A stretch of DNA of 64,000 nucleotides from assembly GCF_037392515.1 (NCBI RefSeq), contig NC_090288.1:248001-312000 (forward strand), in the 5' to 3' direction. The stretch is from Haliotis asinina. Lineage: Eukaryota; Mollusca; Gastropoda; Lepetellida; Haliotidae. The notes under the pieces are model-generated. The model saw only the letters and a program-made list of their open reading frames with translations, made no database searches and had not been told where the DNA came from. The position numbers were made by a program, and so were the translations under genes. This document shows, piece by piece, positions 56,381 through 64,000 of this stretch; within the stretch, counting starts at the first letter, position 1, and each line of letters opens with the position of its first letter.

Positions 56381-56720
56381 GCGGATCGCAAATTCATTAG
56401 TGATATTCATCGCCTGAATCGTTGTCTGTTGGCGAAGTTGCATTTGGCGCCTTCTGCCTCGCTCTCGCGCTCGAAGACAGCAGCAATGGCGTCATGCCGG
56501 GAAATGGTCGCGTCTTTCCGTATCGAATGTTGCAAGTTTGAAGTAAAGACATTTTTTGATAGAAAAGAAAAATTAAGTGTAAATATAAAGCTTAGATCAG
56601 GAGTAAATCGTGTCTATAAATAAAATAAGATGTATGATTATTGTTATCCGTTCTTAAAGTCACAATAGATTTCGGAAGAACGAAGGGCGGGGCAGTTTTG
56701 GCGCGAAAGTTACTCCATCA
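56381..56720. promoter_or_regulatory. GC/CpG-richer, promoter-like core inside the element
   Basis: Locally rich in CpG in otherwise AT-rich DNA (GGCGAAGTTGCATTTGGCGC, CTCGCTCTCGCGCTCG). Contains a perfect E2F site, TTTTGGCGCGAAA (56696-56708), next to a GGGCGGGGC GC-box (56686-56694). On the minus strand an ATG at 56497 opens MTPLLLSSSARARQKAP and runs 32 codons. On the plus strand a 64-codon frame starts at 56429. Neither is recognised. Confidence 0.35.
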
Positions 56721-56945
56721 TGCCAACAGTGTATAATTTCTCATCTTATGAACAAATAATGGCAAGAATTACAATATTTAGGTATCAATATCGAAATTAG
56801 AACTTGTCAATATACATGTCATATTATTGTCAATGGCGGGGATCCCGTAAAAACATGTTCTGAGTTCACGTTCCGTTGTCGATCACAACTTGGAAGAATA
56901 GTGTATAATGCACATGTCCCTGGTCATAAATTTTATTTCATAAGT

Positions 56946-57275
56946 CTAAACTGACGTAGTTTTAGGGTCATATCGTGCTGGGCAGGGAGTGACAGTGGAA
57001 TGTGTTCTAAAATCGAGAGCATTGAATGTTTTCAACGAAAAGATCAACTTGCGGGTTATGAAAGCTGTCAGAAGCATGGCGATATCAAAATATTTTTCCA
57101 TGTTTCTATTTTTTCTAGTACCGAGTCGACTGTTAATGTTTTTGACAGTTTTATGTTTTTGCTTCGTTATGAACTTTGCGGAAGACGTTCTTGCGATAGT
57201 AAAGTATCTGCATGCATGTCCGATCGTGAGCAATCACGGGAGAAATTCAAAGAAATGAGACGATTTTGACAGGAA
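56946..57275. other. Overlapping open frames of unknown meaning
   Basis: Three frames of 89-95 codons overlap here on both strands (plus 56989-57258 and 57000-57269, minus 56946-57233). The plus frame at 57000 is Cys-rich (MCSKIESIECFQRKD ... YELCGRRSCDSKVSACMSD). None shows a domain I know, and no splice sites link them to others. At most one can be real. Confidence 0.25.
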
Positions 57276-57689
57276 AACTTTACTTTATGGAGTAAATATG
57301 AATAAGGAAGACAAGTAGAAAACTTCCACAGTATCAACTGGTTACGCAGCTATTTTAGGAAGGTAAGTTTTAACTTGAACTGTCCCAATGTTACTAAAAC
57401 AACTCCTGTTAGGCACAGAATCGTTTAGCGTTCTTTCATGCATTGTTTGTTGTATAAATTATGAAACAACAGCAAAAATTACTAGACAAAAACTAGTAAT
57501 GCCATGAGAGATAGGATTTACAGATAATTTAAACTTAATTAAATATGTGGAAAGTATGTTTATGCCTCATCTGTAATCATTTACATAACAACTTATGTAA
57601 CATGAATAAAAGTATTGTAGCTTGTAATATTTATTCTGTATTTTCTTTTTAATGTAGTTTACTCTGGAAATGTGTAGTGAATAAGACTA

Positions 57690-57960
57690 GACTTACTTCA
57701 TGAACAAAAACTTCATGAAGTAACATATAACTTCATGAAGTGTGAAATAACTTCATGAAGTTGAAGAACTCTTCATGAAATATGTCTTCATGAAGTAACA
57801 AAACTTCATGAAGTGTGAAATTACTTCATGAAGTTGACGAAGTCTTCATGAAGTGTGTCTTCATGAAGTAAGTTCATGAAGATTTAAGCGAAAGTTGATG
57901 AACACTTCATGAAGTCTTCATGAACTTCATGAAGACTTCATGAACTCATGAACTGAGTTT
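57690..57960 (+). repeat. Right CTTCATGAAG array
   Basis: At least 14 CTTCATGAAG palindromes in 270 bp, separated by 10-15 bp of AT-rich sequence, e.g. at 57698, 57710, 57731, 57751. Compared with the left array there are fewer CTTCCTGAAG variants and no 29-bp higher unit. Confidence 0.9.
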
Positions 57961-58455
57961 CGCAGGGGCAGCATTCTACCCTTTGTGTTCTCAACGAAAG
58001 GAATGACTTTTCCACGTGGCCACAAGAGATACTGTGGTGACCTTTCTGGTCACTTGGATGTCTTCAATTGAACCACCTTGGCAAGAGTTAAGTTAGCAAG
58101 CTTTCAATCTTGACTTCTGCATATGTTTCCTAGGAGTAAGGCCAGTAGGCATGTAACAATGATAAGAGGTAAGTATGTAAATATCTGAAATACTTAGATT
58201 TTACCCACATTACTCCATATTGGTGGTCTCAGCAACTGTCAAATTGATGCTAATTTTTACCCTATGGCTCAAAATATTTGGAGTTGTTTTTGTAGACAGA
58301 GAAAAATAATAATCTATTGTTTTTTGTGGTCATCATGAACTTGGTGCCGATACCTGGCACCAGTGATGTAATAATAGGTATGTCACCATAGTTACACAGT
58401 GTGTGTATAATTGATGTATGTATGGCTCATGCAGATGAACATTGTTACTGTGTAG

Positions 58456-58655
58456 GAGGCTTCAAGCAGTGTTCCTTCTGGAGGTCCAGTGGCCCCGATC
58501 AAGCTGAACATCAAGTTTGGGGGCCTGTCAGCTGCAACTAGCACTGTTGTCACAGAAACGAAGATAACTTCTCCAAAGACAGAGACTGTTCTTGCTTCTC
58601 CCAAAACACCTCGTCCTGAGCCCCTGTTGTCACCCAAACGGGATATTCCCAGACT
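58456..58655 (+). CDS. TAF3: TAF3 coding exon 6: segment before the PHD finger
   Basis: The acceptor is TTGTTACTGTGTAG. Phase 0 start: EASSSVPSGGPVAPIKLNIK then FGGLSAATSTVVTETKI, and PKTPRPEPLLSPKRDIPRL. The end corresponds to the 'PVIPRLTLRVG' segment of vertebrate TAF3, placed between the K/E-rich helix and the PHD finger. The donor is AGACT|GTGAGTAC, phase 2. The next exon(s), encoding the H3K4me3-binding PHD finger, are not found up to 64000, so the gene runs out of the window or the exon is hidden beyond the Polinton-like block. Confidence 0.88.
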
Positions 58656-60040
58656 GTGAGTACAGACCACAAATACATTGCCTAGAAGACAGCAGTTTGT
58701 TCTCAATGTCTAGTGAGCTTATGTTGTGTGCTGTTGATCTGTTCCACCTTACTCTCCTGGACATCATCTCGCTACTAACCAGCAAGTCAGAGTGTCTGAA
58801 CATCACATGCTTATTCTCACCCCACTGTATGTCCTGTTACCTCCAAAGGTTTGAATCTGAGCTGTGAAATTGTTGATGGCCATCATACAGGTTTGTTTTT
58901 GATAAGTTTAATATCACTATCCAAATGGTATGTCTGGTACTAGACCAGTCCAACAACCAATGTACATGATCTAATCCTGATCAGTCATCGGAATCTTAAT
59001 GAATAAATATAGGTTATCACTCGAGTGTGTTTGGGGATAGTTAATATCCTGCATTGGGAATAAACATAGTGTTTATTCCTTATTCAGGATATTAACCATC
59101 CCAAAACACAGGAGTGTGGTAACGTATTTGTCATGCAATGTCATTGTTACTTAAAATTTTTTTTAAAATGTGATTTCATTTGCCACAGATCATGAAACTA
59201 AACTTTGTGAGATGTGCCTGCATTATCTATGACGTCACAAATATGTGCGTAGTAATACGTGATGTCACAAGCTCGGTGAAGCAGTTTCCTACTGATCACT
59301 CATTTGACTGCATTACATCATGTAGTTCCCAGTCAGCTTTTATGTTAAGGAGTGTATTGTTGTCAACAAATATTAACTTAGTTTCAAAAGTAAGAAAAAC
59401 GTGTGGGATTTCTTTTGAACAACAAATACAGTGTTCACGAGGTATTTAACTGACAAAGTGTTAAACAGTTCATTTGAGATTTTCCTGGTGAGTCAGTGAT
59501 TGCAAGATGCCTGTGTTATGGTGCTGGTGAAGTCATAGGGACAATGTTTACAGTTATGTTGCCACCTATCACTGAAACCCCAAACAAAGTGTTAACATCA
59601 TCAGAAACTCAGAGTACGCTAACCACGGCCGTCAATCTGGACATGATCGCCGATAGATGGATATGACGCCATGTTTTTTTAAAGTATGAAAGGAGTCCCT
59701 AAAATTTGCATATGACCTCCCTTATTTGCATCAGTATCCATATTTGACCCCAGCGGATACTGAAAATATCCATTGGCTTTATCCTGGCGAGAACACTACT
59801 TATTGTAGGATAATCAAGTTTATCCTGTTGTTATATTATATAGTAATGATTCTTGTTCTTTGTCTTTTGGTCTGATGTTTCTAACCAAGTTTATAAACTG
59901 TATTTCAATAATGTTTCTATTAATTGTAGCTAAATTGTGTGTGCCCTGATCATTGCTACTGTCTCCAGTAATGTTTCCAAAATGCTACTTCTCACACCTT
60001 GAAAAAGTGTAAATAGTATCAGATAATTCCTGATAATGCT
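58656..60040 (+). other. TAF3 intron 6 (start)
   Basis: No exon-like sequence for a PHD finger was found (no run of paired Cys codons with W). Contains the fold-back at 59014-59122. Frames at 58592-58867 and 59180-59449 are not supported. Confidence 0.55.
59014..59122. repeat. Fold-back (hairpin) element, ~109 bp
   Basis: The arm TTATCACTCGAGTGTGTTTG..TTAATATCCT (59014-59050) pairs with AGGATATTAACCATCCCAAA..GGTAA (59085-59122) with few mismatches, and the loop itself holds GGAATAAACA / TGTTTATTCC. It is probably a small MITE or a relic of transposon ends. Confidence 0.8.
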
Positions 60041-60044
60041 GCAT

Positions 60045-60200
60045 AATTCAGGTGGCAGGACCCACTCTTTGGACTCAGCTTCCAATGGAGTTAAGGACAA
60101 TGAACAACCTGGACATTTTCAAATGTAAACTGAAGACAACGTTTTTAAGAATACATACAGTGTCTAAATACCTATTGAAGAAAATGTACAGTGTCTGACT
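60045..60200 (+). pseudogene. Non-LTR retrotransposon (LINE) ORF2 C-terminal tail
   Basis: From 60064 the frame reads TLWTQLPMELRTMNNLDIFK then CKLKTTFLRIHTVSKYLL and ends in a stop at 60196-60198. The phrase LWxxLPxELR..xxLxxFKxxLKTxLF is the usual C-terminus of LINE reverse transcriptase proteins of the Jockey/CR1/RTE type. Only the tail remains. Its 3' part (from 60082) is repeated at 61065-61181. Confidence 0.75.
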
Positions 60201-62022
60201 TTTCCTTTAGTAGTATAGAAAGTGATGGTTTTAGATCACGTCCTTCTCAAGGCCCCAATTTGGGTGCTTGAGAAGGACCTTCTCCAAAACCATCACTGTC
60301 TATACTACTACAGATGTGCATGCAAAACTTAGTTAAAATTGGCCGAATAGTTTCCCAGATGTGGACTTCAAAGTGGGGTTGGTGGTGGAAAAGGTTTTTT
60401 GGTCGCTAAGAATGGAAGACAATGTTTTTGAGATTGACTTAGAAAAAAGACTAACAGTGTTAGTTTAAGCAGTCAAGAGAACTATTATCACACGAAGGGT
60501 GATGTGTGAAGCATCAGTGTCGCAAGGCACGATCATCAACTCCTCTCTGAGTAGAACAAGTTTGGTTCACTGTCCTTAATGTCGACCAGGTCAACAAATG
60601 TTTTCATGGACCATATCAGATTGGTGCCACGTTTTCTGCTGTCTCCCTAGTATTCACAAGTACCTAAGGCTGGGCGGTCCGGTAACGGTTTCTCCTCTGT
60701 TTTATTGCGAAGTCGATGACGATTTCATTTTGATGGCCTCAACGGGGTTATCTATGGTGACTCCGTGTTTGATGGATTCCGCCACTCGTGGCAAGTGTAC
60801 ATCCCATTCCATGTTCCTGCTTTTGGGATCGATGAAATCCCGCAACTACTGATGTGAGAACAGGCATTAGGCCAAGGTGTGATTGAATCTCACGACAATG
60901 GCTTGGCTACGTTCCGTCTCACCTGGATGTCATGCTTGGCCAGTGGTTGTAACACAGCTCCCGTGAAATCACACCCAGGATCGACTTGCAACGTAGTGGG
61001 CCAGGTCAAGTGACTGCGTTAGTAGATGCGTTCCAAGACAGTGCTAGTTGCAGCTGACAGGCCCCCAATGGAGTTAAGGACAATGAACAACCTGGACATT
61101 TTCAAATGTAAACTGAAGACAACGTTTTTAAGAATACATACAGTGTCTAAATACCTATTGAAGAAAATGTACAGTGTCTGACTTTTCCTTTAGTAGTATA
61201 GAAAGTGATGGTTTTAGATCACGTCCTTCTCAAGGCCCCAATTTGGGTGCTTGAGAAGGACCTTCTCCAAAACCATCACTGTCTATACTACTACAGATGT
61301 GCATGCAAAACTTAGTTAAAATTGGCCGAATAGTTTCCCAGATGTGGACTTCAAAGTGGGGTTGGTGGTGGAAAAGGTTTTTTGGTCGCTAAGAATGGAA
61401 GACAATGTTTTTGAGATTGACTTAGAAAAAAGACTAACAGTGTTAGTTTAAGCAGTCAAGAGAACTATTATCACACGAAGGGTGATGTGTGAAGCATCAG
61501 TGTCGCAAGGCACGATCATCAACTCCTCTCTAAGTAGAACAAGTTTGGTTCACTGTCCTTAATGTCGACCAGGTCAACAAATGTTTTCATGGACCATATC
61601 AGATTGGTGCCACGTTTTCTGCTGTCTCCCTAGTATTCACAAGTACCTAAGGCTGGGCGGTCCGGTAACGGTTTCTCCTCTGTTTTATTGCGAAGTCGAT
61701 GACGATTTCATTTTGATGGCCTCAACGGGGTTATCTATGGTGACTCCGTGTTTGATGGATTCCGCCACTCGTGGCAAGTGTACATCCCATTCCATGTTCC
61801 TGCTTTTGGGATCGATGAAATCCCGCAACTACTGATGTGAGAACAGGCATTAGGCCAAGGTGTGATTGAATCTCACGACAATGGCTTGGCTACGTTCCGT
61901 CTCACCTGGATGTCATGCTTGGCCAGTGGTTGTAACACAGCTCCCGTGAAATCACACCCAGGATCGACTTGCAACGTAGTGGGCCAGGTCAAGTGACTGC
62001 GTTAGTAGATGCGTTCCAAGAC
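60082..62022. repeat. 983-bp tandem duplication
   Basis: 60082-61039 is repeated at 61065-62022 with very few differences (e.g. CTCTGAGTAG at 60547 against CTCTAAGTAG). The unit holds the LINE tail, a fold-back (60208-60310, arms TAGTAGTATAGAAAGTGATGG), an unclassified stretch and the 3' part of the integrase on the minus strand. 25 bp at 61040-61064 are private to the junction. It is either a recent duplication or an assembly artefact of two haplotypes. Confidence 0.93.
60592..61055 (-). pseudogene. Polinton-type integrase, C-terminal part, duplicated copy
   Basis: Minus-strand frames match the second copy at 61575-62022 (see there). The copy starts at the duplication boundary, so it lacks the N-terminal third of the integrase. 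Confidence 0.6.
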
Positions 62023-62170
62023 TTAGTTTGAATCTTTGGTTGTCAGCAGTTTGGTTTCCTTGTAGTGACTGGCGATGTTGATGACGTTCAGGGCATACTT
62101 GTAGATTTTGCGTCTCATCCTGTTGTGCGGGAGAAACAGGAGGTTGGCTTGGTGAATGCAATTTGGCGTT
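61575..62170 (-). pseudogene. Polinton/Maverick-type integrase, decayed
   Basis: In shifting minus-strand frames: QANLLFLPHNRMRRKIYKYA with LNVINIASHYKE (about 62165-62070), LTWPTTLQVDPG (about 61990-61955), KHDIQVRR, QAIVVRFNHTLA (about 61890-61855), then DFIDPKSRNMEWDVHLPRVA. This is the rve-type integrase order of large self-synthesising transposons. Family members as I know them carry D, D and E at the positions that are N (QANLLF), D (QVDPG) and V (IVVRF) here, so two of the three catalytic residues appear lost. Several stops. It lies about 100-200 bp downstream (minus sense) of the polymerase. Confidence 0.6.
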
Positions 62171-62249
62171 GAAAGGTCAAATTTTCTACTTGGGATGTAC
62201 AAAGGTGCTGCCAGGTAGACTTGCTAGATGTTTTTGCTTTTGGAGCCAG

Positions 62250-62927
62250 GCATTAGCTTTTTCTTCCGAGACTCACGCTGCTTTGACGACCTTCGGGACC
62301 TTTGCCTTTCCCGAACCTGCGCGGGCTGTAATAAATTGTTTCCATCGATGTATATAAGCATGTGTGAACGTGTCCATTCAGGTTACTGGTAGATACATGC
62401 TTGTGTTTGTAAGCGTAAGTGGTGACTCTGTCGATGGTGATCCATTGTTTTGTGTCAGTTGGAGAAAGCAAGGTCTTCTTGATCGTCAGCCCATGTATCC
62501 TGTGCCCGCGGCTTCTCAACATGTTTATTTGGTGTTTGAATGTTTTCTTCTTGAACATGACTTCCTTGAATCTGGCATGATTGATGTTCTTTTTCACCAC
62601 ATGTTTTGTCCCTCCTTTCGTTTTTGTAGTTTCGTTGTCATCGATTGACGGAGTACATCTTGAGTCTCAATATAGTAGTAGTAGAAATTGTACAACAGGT
62701 GTTTGGACGCTCATCTCCACGTAAATGAGCTGATTGCACTTGATGTGGGTTTTGTTCCGGAGTTTCCGGAGTTTTTTCTTCCTCGCTCGATCTCACAATC
62801 TTCACGTTGACACGTTTTCTCAAATTCTCCATGGTCTTACTGAACATGTTCCTGAGATGTGCATGAGTTTGTACAGGTTTTCCTCGAAATCGCTGGTGGC
62901 CAGCTTCCACAAGTCCGTGTACATGCG
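62250..62927 (-). pseudogene. Polinton/Maverick-type DNA polymerase B, C-terminal half
   Basis: Read on the minus strand: YTDLWKLATSDFEENLYKL (about 62925-62870), then FSKTMENLRKRVNVKIVRS (about 62850-62795), and after frame changes HARFKEVMFKKKTFKHQINM and LRSRGHRIHGLTIKKTLLS with TYAYKHKH near the C-terminus (62580-62380). The K/R-RSRxHxxxxxxxKxxLS-x-x-DxKxW block is the end of protein-primed polymerase B in Polintons. At least two frameshifts. The gene is split by a Penelope-like insertion at 62928-63350. Confidence 0.7.
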
Positions 62928-63350
62928 TATCTATGGCTCCATCTTAGAAAAGAACCAATCAGACTGCAGAATCCGCAAGCTACTAGAGGCACTCCACATC
63001 ATGAAGACTGAACCAGCGATTAACAGGGATGAGGGCTACCAAATCCCACTCGCATATCATCACTTGATAAAATAATTCTGTACTTCAATCCACTTTGTTA
63101 TAACAACACTCTACTGGCTTCCAATCTCCTATACACTACTCCTTATTAACGTCTGGCTTCCCATCAGCTTGTGTACATCAGCCCCATTAAATGTATAAAT
63201 AACTTGTCGTCTTCTCTTCCTTGTAACAACAATTCATTTATATATTCCTCCACAATGCATTACCCTGTACCATTTGCTTGACAATGACATTAGTATCTAT
63301 GTCGAAACGTCACACTCACTGAATAAAAGAAGTTGTATATCCATAAATCA
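62928..63350 (+). mobile_element. Penelope-like element 3' fragment inserted in polB
   Basis: The plus frame to 63075 reads IYGSILEKNQSDCRIRKLLE then ALHIMKTEPAINRDEGYQIP, the C-terminus of the GIY-YIG endonuclease domain of Penelope-like elements (R-x-LLEAL.I....P.INRD.GY.LP). It is followed by a 270-bp 3' UTR ending TGTCGAAACGTCACACTCAC, AATAAAAGAAGTTG and ATATCCATAAA. Polymerase-like sequence on the minus strand stops on one side and resumes on the other, so the insertion is younger than the polymerase gene. Heavily 5' truncated. Confidence 0.75.
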
Positions 63351-63910
63351 TAGTCCTCATTCTCCATCCAAAGACGTTAGTCCAATTCGAGCATTCAGTG
63401 GATTTTTGTGAGTTTCCTGCCCAGCAACAGGTACAGCTGCAGGTTGCAGTAGTGAACGATGTATTTCGTTTTGTTCCACGGGTTCAGCATGAGTATTTCA
63501 ATGTTGATCAGCTAATTGTTTCCCAGAGAGTTTCAATGGTAGTCTGACATCCAGTTCGGGTTCATCGTCAGTCTTTCAGGAGCCAGGGGATAACTGTTTT
63601 GTGAGTCACACCCTGCTGTTGGATATTCTAAGTCAACTTCAAATATGTTGCCTTTGTTCGAATCCGTCGTGAGGCATCACTTGTCTTGGGCAAGGTGACA
63701 CATTTAAACGCCCCACCCCCCGGTGCCTCATGGCCCAGCCGTACATATTGTCGGCATCGGGGTGAGAAAAGGTGTTGCCGGGGTTGTGGTTTTTCCACGT
63801 ACTTGCTGTTGGCTTTGGCGAAGTGTTTGAAGGCCATGGAAATCCCACCTCACAAATCTTTCTTGACGAACAGGTGCGTGTTGTAATCAGCTCCGTGCCC
63901 ATCTTTTTAT
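63350..63910 (-). pseudogene. Polinton/Maverick-type DNA polymerase B, central part
   Basis: Minus-strand phrases: FAKANSKYVE (about 63830-63800), DADNMYGWAM (63758-63729), GAFKCVTLPK, then WNKTKYIVHYCNLQLYLLLG and RKLTKIH (about 63480-63400). D-x-x-N-x-Y-G-W-A-M corresponds to the DxxSLYP-like palm motif of protein-primed polymerases of this group. Frames change several times. The N-terminal exonuclease part should lie beyond 64000. Confidence 0.7.
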
Positions 63911-64000
63911 CCCCCCAGCATGTAATGTGTCAGGTTTTTGTGATATATACTAAGTACAAAAATTAAGGAACCCCTGATTCAATATGTAGTAAACATGAAT

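Larger units (their letters stand above)
54170..57970. mobile_element. 3.8-kb element with short inverted ends and CTTCATGAAG palindrome arrays
   Basis: It splits the right terminal repeat of DIRS copy F. The ends are CCCTTGCGAAA (54176) and, inverted, TTTCGCAGGGG (to about 57967), 10 of 11 matching. Next to each end lies a dense array of the self-complementary word CTTCATGAAG and variants (54200-54620 and 57690-57955). The interior (54640-57690) is AT-rich and holds a SINE, an orphan exon-like frame and a GC-richer core, but no transposase I recognise. No clear target duplication was seen. It is probably a non-autonomous DNA transposon; superfamily unknown. Confidence 0.65.
50657..58205 (+). 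mobile_element. DIRS-type retrotransposon copy F, right terminal repeat split
   Basis: Left inverted repeat 50657-50880, gag-like 50942-51830, RT 52330-53200, RNase H 53220-53520, truncated recombinase 53580-53865, 3' part to 54100, right terminal repeat 54100-54180 plus 57960-58205, the two halves separated by a 3.8-kb element. The left repeat (CTTATCATCAGTATATGCAT ... AAAGCTTGCTAAC ... ATGTGGAAAAGTCATTCCTT) returns inverted as AAGGAATGACTTTTCCACGT ... GTTAGCAAGCTTTCAATC ... AATGATAAGAGGTAAG. Distinct terminal sequence from A/D but the same hairpin plan. Orientation as TAF3. Confidence 0.8.

Noticed and set aside
56989-57269. Membrane-protein-like frame rich in Phe and Leu (KYFSMFLFFLVPSRLLMF)
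   Set aside because: Hydrophobicity follows from T-rich sequence; overlapping frames on both strands are equally long and none is supported.
60598-61835. Two identical 84-codon plus-strand frames as a duplicated gene
   Set aside because: They are antisense shadows of the integrase relic within the 983-bp duplication; the minus strand carries the recognisable motifs.

Overview
This is eukaryotic, most likely molluscan, DNA. Split genes with GT-AG introns, AT-rich intergenic sequence and two tRNA-type SINE families that I recognise from gastropods (abalone-like) point to a vetigastropod such as Haliotis. That taxon is an inference from remembered repeats, not a database result. There are no operons and no bacterial-type genes.

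Two host genes are supported. ARL6 (BBS3, the small GTPase that recruits the BBSome to cilia) lies on the minus strand at 14948-15517 as a single uninterrupted exon. TAF3 (the TFIID subunit with a histone fold) lies on the plus strand. Six coding exons can be joined in frame at 21952-22117, 27596-27841, 29336-29477, 47253-48984, 50136-50261 and 58456-58655, giving about 870 residues. The last donor is open and the C-terminal PHD finger expected of this family is not in the window, so the gene continues to the right.

Nearly everything else is repeats. 1-8750: two degraded DIRS-type tyrosine-recombinase retrotransposons (A and B), with a 90-bp proline-rich gag minisatellite and a SINE in A. 8755-14900: a dispersed 0.5-kb repeat, small tandem repeats and otherwise unrecognised AT-rich DNA. 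15600-21950: low-complexity repeats, a telomere-like array and the region upstream of TAF3. TAF3 intron 1: a 125-bp satellite with a five-unit higher-order period. Intron 2: 66-bp and 70-bp arrays seeded by the exon 2 splice donor. Intron 3 (17.8 kb): DIRS copies C, E and D, head-to-head telomeric repeats, a SINE, and a hAT-type element with an 8-bp target duplication inside a DIRS terminal repeat. Intron 4: a 45-bp array carrying an acceptor-like motif in every unit. Intron 5: DIRS copy F, whose right terminal repeat is split by a 3.8-kb element with inverted ends and dense CTTCATGAAG palindromes. 60000-64000: a LINE tail fused to a decayed Polinton/Maverick-type element (integrase and DNA polymerase B, minus strand), with a 983-bp tandem duplication and a Penelope-like insertion inside polB.

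The theme of the window is a conserved transcription gene whose introns have been inflated by sense-oriented DIRS elements and by minisatellites that copied its own splice-junction sequence. Strongest leads: the splice-junction-derived arrays, the CTTCATGAAG element, the telomeric palindromes and the nested hAT/DIRS and Penelope/Polinton insertions.
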